From positions 1-9,712 of the forward strand of contig JAHIOY010000034.1 of assembly GCA_018894495.1 (NCBI GenBank): DNA of 9,712 bases, written 5' to 3'. Shown in pieces: positions 1 through 6,065 of this stretch (its first letter is position 1; every line of letters begins with the position of its first letter). The stretch is from Patescibacteria group bacterium (GTDB taxonomy: Bacteria > Patescibacteriota > Minisyncoccia > Minisyncoccales > JAHIOY01). The notes under the pieces were generated by a model. The model saw nothing but the letters and a program-made list of their open reading frames with translations. It made no database searches and was not told the DNA's origin. The translations under genes were made by a program, and so were the position numbers.

Positions 1-149
1 TAAAAACAGCCAAAGAATTTAAGGTGCCAGTTGAAATAATTAAAAAATCTTTAAAATTTAGAATTGAATCTCAAAAAAATCCCAGCTATACCGGTAAAAT
101 TTTATCCGCTCTCCGGGAACAATTCGGAGGACATAAAGTAACTAAATAA
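1..149 (+). CDS. 3' end of an unidentified protein gene
   Basis: An open frame enters from the left edge and ends at a TAA at 147-149, giving about 48 visible C-terminal residues. The piece is rich in Lys and has a helix-turn-helix-like stretch (AKEFKVPVEIIKKSL), then a basic tail ending in GGHKVTK. I do not recognise the family and propose no function. The frame is judged real because it is open to the edge, has codon use like its neighbours, and stops just six bases before a tRNA, which is typical of tight packing here. The tRNA may be co-transcribed with it and released by processing. Confidence 0.6.
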   Translation, partial: KTAKEFKVPVEIIKKSLKFRIESQKNPSYTGKILSALREQFGGHKVTK

Positions 150-155
150 TGACAG

Positions 156-240
156 GCGGGCATGGTGAAATTGGCAGACACCTACGGCTCAGGACCGTAG
201 AGCAATTATTGCTGTGGAGGTTCAAGTCCTCTTGCCCGCA
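156..240 (+). tRNA. tRNA-Leu (anticodon CAG)
   Basis: The full cloverleaf can be drawn by hand. The acceptor stem GCGGGCA (156-162) pairs perfectly with TGCCCGC (233-239), with A240 as discriminator. The D stem is GTG/CAC with GG at 173-174. The anticodon stem TACGG/CCGTA encloses loop CTCAGGA with anticodon CAG at 190-192, reading Leu codon CUG. The long variable arm (AGCAA/TTGCT at 201-205/209-213) marks a class II tRNA, as expected for Leu. The T arm has loop TTCAAGT (221-227). No CCA is encoded (TAT follows), so a CCA-adding enzyme is needed. Confidence 0.97.
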
Positions 241-254
241 TATTCGTTTTACTC

Positions 255-369
255 AAGTTAAAAGTTAAAAATGCAAAGTTAAAAGTTTCAGTTTAAAGTT
301 TAAAATTACTTCATTTAACTTTTAACTTCGGACTGCGACTTTTAATTTTTAACTTTGAACTTTTAACTT
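255..369. repeat. AT-rich inverted repeat of AAGTTAAAAGTT units
   Basis: The spacer between tRNA-Leu and the ribonuclease J gene is built from degenerate copies of AAGTTAAAAGTT on the left (255-288) and its reverse complement AACTTTTAACTT on the right (317-369), around a small GC-richer core (CGGACTGCG at 329-337). The two sides can fold into a long imperfect hairpin. No Shine-Dalgarno site or clear promoter is visible before the ATG at 375. It may be a dispersed intergenic repeat, a processing or termination structure, or both. The sequence alone does not decide. Confidence 0.7.
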
Positions 370-374
370 ATTTT

Positions 375-2069
375 ATGGCTCAACAATCAAAACAATCTAA
401 TCTTCGTATTATTCCCTTAGGCGGCTTAAGCGAGGTTGGCCGCAATATGACGCTCCTTGAATGGCAGAAAAAAATTTTAATTATTGATATAGGTTTTAGG
501 ATGCCGGAAGAAGATATGCCGGGAGTGGATTATATAATTCCCAATATTGATTATCTAAAAAATAAAAAAGAAGAAATTTTAGGCATCGTCTTTACCCACG
601 GCCATTATGACCATATCGGAGCAGTTCCCTATTTGCTTGAGAAAATCTCTACTCCCAACCGCCAACTTCCAATGTTTGCCTCACCGCTAACCAAGGGGAT
701 AATTCTAAAAAGACAAGAAGATTTTCCCCACCAAGCCAAACTAAAAATTAATCAGGTTTATGATGGCTCAAAAATCAAATTGGGGCCCTTTTTTGTTGAA
801 TTTTTTAAACAACTCCATAATATTCCCGATAACTTAGGATTATTTATTGAAACGCCGCTCGGCAATATTTTACATACTTCTGATTTCAAATTTGACCAAA
901 ATCCGGTCAATGATTTGCCAACCAATTTTGAAAAATTAAAAGAAATTGGCAAAAGAAAAATCTTATTGCTCATGTCTGACTCAACCGATGCCGAAGAAGA
1001 AGGTCATTCTCTTTCCGAAAAAGAAATATCAGAAAATTTAGAGAAAATATTCAAAATCGCTCCCGGACGAATTATTGCCGCGACCTTTGCTTCCCTGCTC
1101 AACAGGATTCAGCAAATAATTTCCATTTCAGAAAAATATGGCAGAAAGGTTTGTTTGGAAGGATATTCAATCAAAACGAACGTAGAGATGTCCAGATTAC
1201 TCGGCTATATTAAAGCAAAAAGAGAAACTTTCATTAAAGCAAAAGACGTCCAGAATTATCCCGATTCCAATGTAGTTATTTTGGGTACCGGAGCCCAAGG
1301 AGAAAACGAAGCGGTTTTAATGAGAATTGCCACAAGAGGACATCGATTTTTGAAAATCAAAAAGGGAGACACGGTCGTTTTCTCTTCTTCGGTTATCCCC
1401 GGAAACGAAAGGACGGTTCAGATTATGAAAGATGAAATTATGAGACAGGGAGCGAAAGTTTTCCATTATAAAATGATGGATATCCATGCCGGCGGTCATG
1501 CGAAATCGGAAGAATTAAAAGAAATGCTCAAAATTATGCAGCCTAAATTCTTCATGCCCATCCACGGTCAGTATTCAATGCTGGTCGCGCATAGCCAATT
1601 GGCAAAGGAAATGGGAATAGAAGAAAAAAATGTGCTCGTTGCTGAAAATGGCAACGTTATCAACTTGAATCAAAAAGGAATTTTTATTGAAAAAGAAAAA
1701 GCTCTCTCAAATTACGTGATGATTGATGGATTGGGGATTGGCGATGTGGGCCAAGTGGTGCTCCGCGATAGACAGATGCTTGCCGAAGATGGAATGTTTG
1801 TTGTTGTCGTTATTGTAGATAGACAAACCGGCAGGGTCAAAGGTTCTCCTGATATAATATCAAGGGGGTTTGTTTATTTGAGAGAGTCAAAGGAATTATT
1901 AAGAGATACAAGAAAGAGAGTTATTGGAATTGTTGAACGAGCCACCGGAACCGGCGGAGCCGTCAACTGGAGTTATATCAAAGATGAGATTAGAAACAAA
2001 ATCGGCCAATTTCTTTTTTCAAGAACCCAGAGGAGACCAATGGTCTTGCCGGTGGTAATTGAAGTTTAA
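375..2069 (+). CDS. rnj: Ribonuclease J (beta-CASP metallo-beta-lactamase RNase)
   Basis: A 564-residue protein matching RNase J over its full length, acting in the cytoplasm in 5'-3' exonucleolytic and endonucleolytic mRNA decay and in rRNA and other RNA maturation. The metallo-beta-lactamase motif HGHYDH lies at residues 75-80, H148 is in HNIPD, and D170 is in HTSDFK (most homologues have GDFKFD). The beta-CASP segment follows with SDSTD (201-205), GTGAQGE (about 304-310), HAGGH (371-375) and PIHGQY (395-400), which supply further metal and phosphate ligands. The C-terminal domain (about 460-564) has the usual RGFVYLRES stretch. All catalytic residues I can check are present. The start MAQQSKQSNLRIIPLGG puts the conserved strand at the expected place, though no Shine-Dalgarno site precedes it. 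It heads the rightward block with trpS and the permease. Confidence 0.96.
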   Translation: MAQQSKQSNLRIIPLGGLSEVGRNMTLLEWQKKILIIDIGFRMPEEDMPGVDYIIPNIDYLKNKKEEILGIVFTHGHYDHIGAVPYLLEKISTPNRQLPMFASPLTKGIILKRQEDFPHQAKLKINQVYDGSKIKLGPFFVEFFKQLHNIPDNLGLFIETPLGNILHTSDFKFDQNPVNDLPTNFEKLKEIGKRKILLLMSDSTDAEEEGHSLSEKEISENLEKIFKIAPGRIIAATFASLLNRIQQIISISEKYGRKVCLEGYSIKTNVEMSRLLGYIKAKRETFIKAKDVQNYPDSNVVILGTGAQGENEAVLMRIATRGHRFLKIKKGDTVVFSSSVIPGNERTVQIMKDEIMRQGAKVFHYKMMDIHAGGHAKSEELKEMLKIMQPKFFMPIHGQYSMLVAHSQLAKEMGIEEKNVLVAENGNVINLNQKGIFIEKEKALSNYVMIDGLGIGDVGQVVLRDRQMLAEDGMFVVVVIVDRQTGRVKGSPDIISRGFVYLRESKELLRDTRKRVIGIVERATGTGGAVNWSYIKDEIRNKIGQFLFSRTQRRPMVLPVVIEV

Positions 2070-2073
2070 GTTA

Positions 2074-2139
2074 CTACGAATTTACTAATCAGTACTAATA
2101 TACGAATTCGTATATTAGTAAATATTCGTAAATTTGTAG
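2074..2139. repeat. 66-bp palindromic element between rnj and trpS
   Basis: Almost the whole gap between rnj and trpS is one nested palindrome. The inner part, 2093-2120, is a perfect 28-bp inverted repeat centred on GAATTC. The outer arms CTACGAATTTA (2074-2084) and TAAATTTGTAG (2129-2139) match at 10 of 11 positions. The lack of a T-run directly after the stem argues against a simple intrinsic terminator, so transcription may well continue into trpS. It is built of TACGAATTTACTAAT-like units and looks like a dispersed intergenic repeat. Confidence 0.8.
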
Positions 2140-2144
2140 AAGGT

Positions 2145-3122
2145 ATGAAAGTTTTTAGCGGCATTAGGCCAAGCGGGGAATTGCATATTGGGAATTATTT
2201 GGGAGCGATAAAACAATGGGTGGAACTTCAGGAAAAGCATGAATGCGTTTTTTGTATTGTTGATTTTCATGCCATCATCACTGCTTATAAACCCGAGGAA
2301 TTACAAAAAAATATCTTGGAATTGACCATTGCCTATTTGGCTGCTGGTTTGGACCCTGAAAAATGCATCCTCTTTGTTCAGTCCGAGGTAAAAGAGCATT
2401 CAGAATTGGCTTGGCTTTTGGGAACGATTACTCCTTTGGGGGACTTAAAAAGAATGATCCAGTTTAAGGAAAAATCAAAAAAGTATCCAGAACATGCCAG
2501 TGCCGGGCTTTTGAATTATCCCCTTTTGATGGCAGCTGACATTTTACTTTACAAAGCAGATTTGGTTCCGGTTGGAAAAGACCAAAAACAACATATTGAA
2601 TTAACCAGAGAAATTGCCAAAAGATTTAACAAAACATTTGGAGATGTCTTTATCTTGCCCAAAGCCCTGCTTCCGGAAGCAGGGCAAAAAATTATGTCTT
2701 TGCAAGAACCGAAAAAGAAAATGTCAAAAACCGATAGCCCGGCTGGCTATATTGGAATTTTTGATGAGCCGGAAAAAATAAAAGAAAAGATTATGACGGC
2801 GGTTACCGACAGCGGAAAAGTTGTAAAATATGACTTAGAAAGAAAACCCGGGATTTCGAATCTTTTAACAATTTACTCTTTGTTTTCCGGTAAGACAATT
2901 AAAATTTTGGAAAAAAAATTTAACGGAAAGGGTTACTATGAGTTTAAAATGGGCATGGCTTTACTTTTGATAGAGTCATTAGAAAAATTTAGAAAAAAAA
3001 GAAAAGAACTTCTGGCAAGAGAAGTTTATCTGAGAGAAATTTTAAGCCGAGGAAAAAACCGAGCTCAAGTCATCGCTCAATCAACAATGCGAGAGGTTAA
3101 AAACAAAATGGGCTTGATATAG
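2145..3122 (+). CDS. trpS: Tryptophanyl-tRNA synthetase
   Basis: A class Ic aminoacyl-tRNA synthetase of 325 residues, the normal length for bacterial TrpRS. It activates tryptophan with ATP and charges tRNA-Trp in the cytoplasm. The N-terminal Rossmann fold carries the HIGH-type signature HIGN at residues 14-17, after the typical start FSGIRPSGELHIGN. D132, in LLMAADILLYKAD, matches the position that reads the indole nitrogen in the Geobacillus enzyme. The second ATP signature KMSKT is at 192-196, followed by the helical anticodon-binding C-terminus. The start is close behind a purine-rich AGAAGG, which is too near the ATG to be a standard Shine-Dalgarno site. The permease gene begins three bases after its stop, so the two are probably co-transcribed. 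Confidence 0.97.
   Translation: MKVFSGIRPSGELHIGNYLGAIKQWVELQEKHECVFCIVDFHAIITAYKPEELQKNILELTIAYLAAGLDPEKCILFVQSEVKEHSELAWLLGTITPLGDLKRMIQFKEKSKKYPEHASAGLLNYPLLMAADILLYKADLVPVGKDQKQHIELTREIAKRFNKTFGDVFILPKALLPEAGQKIMSLQEPKKKMSKTDSPAGYIGIFDEPEKIKEKIMTAVTDSGKVVKYDLERKPGISNLLTIYSLFSGKTIKILEKKFNGKGYYEFKMGMALLLIESLEKFRKKRKELLAREVYLREILSRGKNRAQVIAQSTMREVKNKMGLI
2664..2685. repeat. Perfect 22-bp GC-rich palindrome inside trpS
   Basis: The two 11-base halves, GCCCTGCTTCC and GGAAGCAGGGC, are exact reverse complements. The stretch encodes ALLPEAG of the conserved segment just before the KMSKT loop. Compared with the family pattern I recall (LPEPLLPKEGAKIMGL), no residues are inserted, so this is not an obvious insertion but a palindrome within conserved coding sequence. 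A-rich sequence follows, so it is not a rightward terminator. Confidence 0.75.
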
Positions 3123-3125
3123 GAT

Positions 3126-4397
3126 ATGGAGAATAAGGTTAAATTAAAAAGAGAGCTCGGACTCTTAGCAGTTACTCTCTCTGGCATTGGCATTATTTTG
3201 GGGGCAGGCATTTATGCTCTACTCGGAAAGGCGGCCGGCATTGCCGGAAACTCGGTTTGGCTTTCTTTTGCTTTAGCATCTTTGACGGCTATTTTTACCG
3301 GGCTTTCTTACGCCGAACTATCTTCTATTTTTCCCAAAGCCGGAGCCGAGTATGAATACACAACTAGGGTTTTGGGCAGAAAGATGGGGTTTGTCATCGG
3401 CTGGTTGGTTATTATCAGCGGCATTATCGGCGCAGCTGCGGTTGCTCTCGGTTTTGGCGGATATTTTAACGCCCTTTTTAATTTTCCTGTAATTCCCATC
3501 GCCCTGAGCTTAATAATTGCTCTTTCGCTAATTATTTTCTACGGCATAAAAGAATCGGTCTGGTTTGTCGTAATCTGCACCTTCATAGAGACACTGGGCT
3601 TAATTTTGATAATCTTGATAGGAATTCCTTATTTAGGAAAAGTTAATTGCTTTGACCTGCCCTTTGGTTTCAAAGGGGTCTTTGAAGCCGCTTCTCTTAT
3701 CTTCTTTGCCTACATTGGCTTTGAGGGCATAGTAAAATTGTCCGAAGAAACAAAAAACCCTGAAAAAACAATACCAAAGGGCATCTTGCTTTCAATTTTT
3801 TTTAGCACTTTAATTTATATTGCGGTAGCTATTTCGGCCGTAAGTATAATTGGATGGAAAGGACTCAGCCAATCAGGGGCGCCCCTCGCCGATATTGCCT
3901 TTATTGTTTTGGGAAAAAATGCCTTTATTTTTTTATCTTTAATCGCCCTCTTTGCTACTGCCAATACCGCGCTTCTTATCCTGTTAAGCTCATCTAGGGT
4001 GATGTATGGAATGGCTGATTCCCTTTCCCTGCCAAATAAACTCGCTTCCATCCATAATTCGCGGCGAACTCCCTGGCTTGCTATATTTTTAACTATGTTT
4101 TTATCTTTGGTTTTTGTGATTCCGGGCGACATTAGCTTCGCTGCTAAAGCCACTAATTTTCTTATATTTTTAACCTTCATTGCTGTCAACGCCGCGACTA
4201 TTATTCTCAGATTCAAACAACCAGACCTCGCCAGGCCATTTAAAATTCCTTTAGCCATTTTAAAAACGCCGATTTTCCCGGTTTTGGGTTTGGCTTTCTG
4301 CTTCTTTATGATTTTGCAGTTGGAAAGAAACGTCTTGGCTCTGGGAATTTCTCTTACTCTTATTGGCGGACTAATTTCCTTAGCCGAGCGAAAATGA
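3126..4397 (+). CDS. APC-superfamily amino acid permease
   Basis: A 423-residue, strongly hydrophobic membrane protein with about 12 predicted transmembrane segments, likely a secondary amino acid transporter (proton- or sodium-coupled symport or exchange) in the cytoplasmic membrane. TM1 carries the glycine-rich unwound substrate-binding motif GIGIILGAGIYALLG (about residues 20-34). TM6 carries FFAYIGFEGIVKLSEETKNP (about 193-212), followed by the charged KTIPKGI loop typical of the family. Substrate cannot be read from the sequence. An auxotrophic CPR-type cell would use it to import amino acids, but that is inference. The start lies three bases after the trpS stop with only a weak AGGA nearby, suggesting translational coupling. 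Its last 18 bases overlap the end of the convergent pmm gene. Alternatives such as a cationic or polyamine transporter of the same superfamily remain possible. Confidence 0.9.
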   Translation: MENKVKLKRELGLLAVTLSGIGIILGAGIYALLGKAAGIAGNSVWLSFALASLTAIFTGLSYAELSSIFPKAGAEYEYTTRVLGRKMGFVIGWLVIISGIIGAAAVALGFGGYFNALFNFPVIPIALSLIIALSLIIFYGIKESVWFVVICTFIETLGLILIILIGIPYLGKVNCFDLPFGFKGVFEAASLIFFAYIGFEGIVKLSEETKNPEKTIPKGILLSIFFSTLIYIAVAISAVSIIGWKGLSQSGAPLADIAFIVLGKNAFIFLSLIALFATANTALLILLSSSRVMYGMADSLSLPNKLASIHNSRRTPWLAIFLTMFLSLVFVIPGDISFAAKATNFLIFLTFIAVNAATIILRFKQPDLARPFKIPLAILKTPIFPVLGLAFCFFMILQLERNVLALGISLTLIGGLISLAERK

Positions 4398-5801
4398 TTT
4401 GATAAACTCAATTAACTCTTTTTTCTTTTCCTCAAAAATTTCTTTGGTTCTGGCTTCAATTACTAATCTCAAAACAGGCTCGGTTTGAGATGCTCTAACT
4501 AAAAACCACCAATTTTTAAAATCTATCCTTACTCCGTCTAAGTGATTGATTTTCCCGTTTTTATATCTTTTCTCCATTATTTCCAAAATTTTATTACCCC
4601 CAACCTTGAAATTAATCTCCCCAGAATGGAAATATTTTTTAAACGGCAAAATTAATTCGGATAGATTCTTTCCGGTTGAAGAAATTATTTCTAAAATTTT
4701 CAGCAGAACAAAAATCGGCGCTTCGCAAAAATGTTGCTCCTTTAGATAATAATGGCCGGAAAACTCTCCGGCAAAAAAAATATCCTTTTCTCTCATTTTT
4801 TCTTTAATAAAGGTATGACCTATCCGACTGACAATTGGGGTTCCCCCAGAGTCCTTTATTGTTTCCCCAACAACGTTGCTTGAACGGACGTCATAGAGAA
4901 TTTTCTTACCGGGCTTTTCTTTAAGAATTATTTTGGACAGCAAAGCGGTAATCAAATCGCCGGGAATTACTTCTCCTCTTTCATCTAAAAAAATAATTCT
5001 GTCGCCATCGCCGTCAAAAGCAACCCCTAAGTTGGCTTTTTTATTTTTAACTTCCTTTTGGAGGGCTCGTAAGTTTTCTTTAATTAGGGGGTCGGGAAAA
5101 TGCCCGGGGAAATTACCGTCTAATTTTGGAAAAAGATGATAAATTTTAAAATTCAAGTTTCTAAAAAACTTTCGTTTTTTAGACAATGGCCTTCCAAAAA
5201 TTTTGGGAATCAAAATCCCTGCTACGGCATTGGCAGTATCAATAACAATTTTAAGGGGTTTCATTTTCTCTAGGGGGGGTAGTAGAGCTTTTGCTTCACT
5301 ACCCCCCAGGTCAAAATTTCTAAGATTAAATTTTAGATATTCTTTTATAACTTTCTTTTTTATTATTTTCCCTTTCTTTGATGACTTAAACCTCGCCCCC
5401 AAGACCAATCCTTTGATTTCTTTTATGCCACTCTTTTCACCAATTGGAATGGCTTCTTTTTTAACGAGCTTGAATCCATTATATTGAGGCGGATTGTGAC
5501 TGGCGCTAATTTCAATCCCCCCGTCTGATTTAAAATAAGCCGTTGCGAAGTAAAGCATGGGGGTGGTGGAAAGCCCGAGAGCAATGACATTTGCCCCCTG
5601 AGCGATAATTCCCCTTGTTAGGGCGCTGAAAAGCGAAGGCGAAGAAAGCCGATTGTCTCTGCCAACGACAATATTCAAGTTTGAACCTCCAAGAAATTTT
5701 ACAAAAGCGCTTCCAATAAGGTAAGCAACTCTTTCATTTAAGTCATCAGGATAAATTCCCCGAATGTCATATGCCCTGAAAATAGAGGGGTTGATTTTCA
5801 T
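4380..5801 (-). CDS. Phosphomannomutase/phosphoglucomutase
   Basis: A 473-residue alpha-D-phosphohexomutase, a cytoplasmic enzyme interconverting hexose-1- and hexose-6-phosphates for nucleotide-sugar and cell-envelope precursor supply. The catalytic phosphoserine is S101 in SASHNPPQYNG (99-109). The Mg-binding loop DGDGDR is at 263-268, the sugar-binding GEFSGHYY follows later, and the phosphate-binding loop RASQTEPVLRL lies near the C-terminus. All four active-site loops are present. It is a bifunctional PMM/PGM-type sequence, and the exact substrate is uncertain. Two segments look longer than in homologues I recall: residues about 165-178 (GGSEAKALLPPLE) and about 204-215 (RPLSKKRKFFRN). 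Each coincides with a DNA palindrome in the gene. The start is supported by MKINPSIFRAYDIRG, the standard N-terminus, with an extended -10 promoter directly upstream. The 3' end overlaps the permease by 18 bp. Confidence 0.93.
   Translation of the reverse strand: MKINPSIFRAYDIRGIYPDDLNERVAYLIGSAFVKFLGGSNLNIVVGRDNRLSSPSLFSALTRGIIAQGANVIALGLSTTPMLYFATAYFKSDGGIEISASHNPPQYNGFKLVKKEAIPIGEKSGIKEIKGLVLGARFKSSKKGKIIKKKVIKEYLKFNLRNFDLGGSEAKALLPPLEKMKPLKIVIDTANAVAGILIPKIFGRPLSKKRKFFRNLNFKIYHLFPKLDGNFPGHFPDPLIKENLRALQKEVKNKKANLGVAFDGDGDRIIFLDERGEVIPGDLITALLSKIILKEKPGKKILYDVRSSNVVGETIKDSGGTPIVSRIGHTFIKEKMREKDIFFAGEFSGHYYLKEQHFCEAPIFVLLKILEIISSTGKNLSELILPFKKYFHSGEINFKVGGNKILEIMEKRYKNGKINHLDGVRIDFKNWWFLVRASQTEPVLRLVIEARTKEIFEEKKKELIEFIKSFSLG
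5160..5183. repeat. Short palindrome inside pmm at a variable loop
   Basis: TCTAAAAAAC (5160-5169) and GTTTTTTAGA (5174-5183) are perfect 10-base reverse complements around a 4-base loop. On the coding strand this encodes SKKRKFFR (residues 207-214). The spacing between the VAG and LDGNFP motifs appears about ten residues longer here than in the Pseudomonas enzyme as I remember it, consistent with a small in-frame insertion. AT-rich composition makes chance more likely than for the other pmm hairpin. Confidence 0.6.
5274..5307. repeat. In-frame palindromic insertion in pmm with GGTAGTGAA/TCTACTACC-type arms
   Basis: Positions 5274-5288 pair with 5293-5307 over 15 positions, with one mismatch and one G-T pair, around a TTTT loop. 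The outer part is six G-C pairs, a striking G-run and C-run for this AT-rich sequence. On the coding strand the arms read GGTAGTGAAGC and GCTCTACTACC and encode GSEAKALLP (about residues 167-175). These residues sit just before the conserved KPLKIVIDTAN strand, where homologues have a short linker. The same arm motifs occur in the intergenic element at 5849-6029. Confidence 0.72.
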
Positions 5802-5809
5802 ATAAAATT

Positions 5810-5818
5810 ATTATATCA
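5810..5818 (-). promoter_or_regulatory. Extended -10 promoter of pmm
   Basis: On the minus strand the sequence is TGATATAAT, a perfect TATAAT preceded by TGn, which is a strong sigma-70 extended -10 element. No good -35 lies at the usual distance (TAGCAA at 5833-5838). Eight bases separate it from the pmm ATG, so transcription should start at or within a few bases of the start codon, giving a leaderless or nearly leaderless mRNA. Confidence 0.7.
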
Positions 5819-5848
5819 CGTCGGTTAGAAATTTGCTAAGGGGGTTTG

Positions 5849-6029
5849 CCAGGTAGTGAAATTTGGACTTCGTTAAAAATCAATAAAAATTGATTTTTAG
5901 ACTGCCTTCGGCATTATACCCCGCCCTTTCTAAAAGCACTGTTCAAGATTAAACCTTAAACATTAAACAATATTAATTTAGAACTTGAAAAACTCAGAAA
6001 GGGCGGGGTATCCAAATTCTACTACCTGG
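5849..6029. repeat. 181-bp inverted-repeat element between pmm and rpsF (element 1)
   Basis: The outer arms CCAGGTAGTGAAATTTGGA (5849-5867) and TCCAAATTCTACTACCTGG (6011-6029) pair at 17 of 19 positions. The inner arms ATACCCCGCCCTTTCT (5916-5931) and its exact reverse complement (5996-6011) pair perfectly over 16 bp. On the right the two arms are contiguous, whereas on the left they are split by 48 bases (5868-5915). That insert holds its own 11-bp hairpin (5874-5884/5889-5899) and a small TGCC-TTC-GGCA stem. The centre is AT-rich with TTAAAC repeats. There is no room for a protein, so if mobile it would be a non-autonomous, MITE-like element. Confidence 0.8.
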
Positions 6030-6030
6030 T

Positions 6031-6059
6031 TTGACTTTTATTTTCTAATAGGGTACTAT
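6031..6059 (+). promoter_or_regulatory. Sigma-70 promoter of the rpsF-ssb-rpsR cluster
   Basis: TTGACT (6031-6036, five of six matches to TTGACA) and TACTAT (6054-6059, four of six to TATAAT) are separated by exactly 17 bases. Only six bases lie between the -10 and the rpsF ATG, so the transcript should start at about the A of the start codon. The -35 begins two bases beyond the right end of the inverted-repeat element at 5849-6029. Confidence 0.6.
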
Positions 6060-6065
6060 ATTATA

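Noticed and set aside
255..369. CRISPR-like array between tRNA-Leu and rnj
   Set aside because: The units are short, degenerate and present in both orientations with no regular spacers.
3815..4411. Leftward 198-codon open frame antisense to the permease
   Set aside because: The permease on the other strand has clear family motifs, and this frame has none and mirrors it.
5849..6029. Insertion sequence with transposase
   Set aside because: Too short and without any coding frame. At most it is a non-autonomous repeat.
5985..6065. N-terminal extension of rpsF from the upstream in-frame ATG
   Set aside because: The added residues are encoded by the inverted-repeat arm and the promoter, and MKSYELTYLI at 6066 is the standard bS6 start.
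5849..6065. S6:S18-binding autoregulatory leader of rpsF
   Set aside because: The known leader motif needs a transcribed 5' UTR with a specific bulged CCG element. The best promoter lies downstream of the structure, and I could not match the motif.
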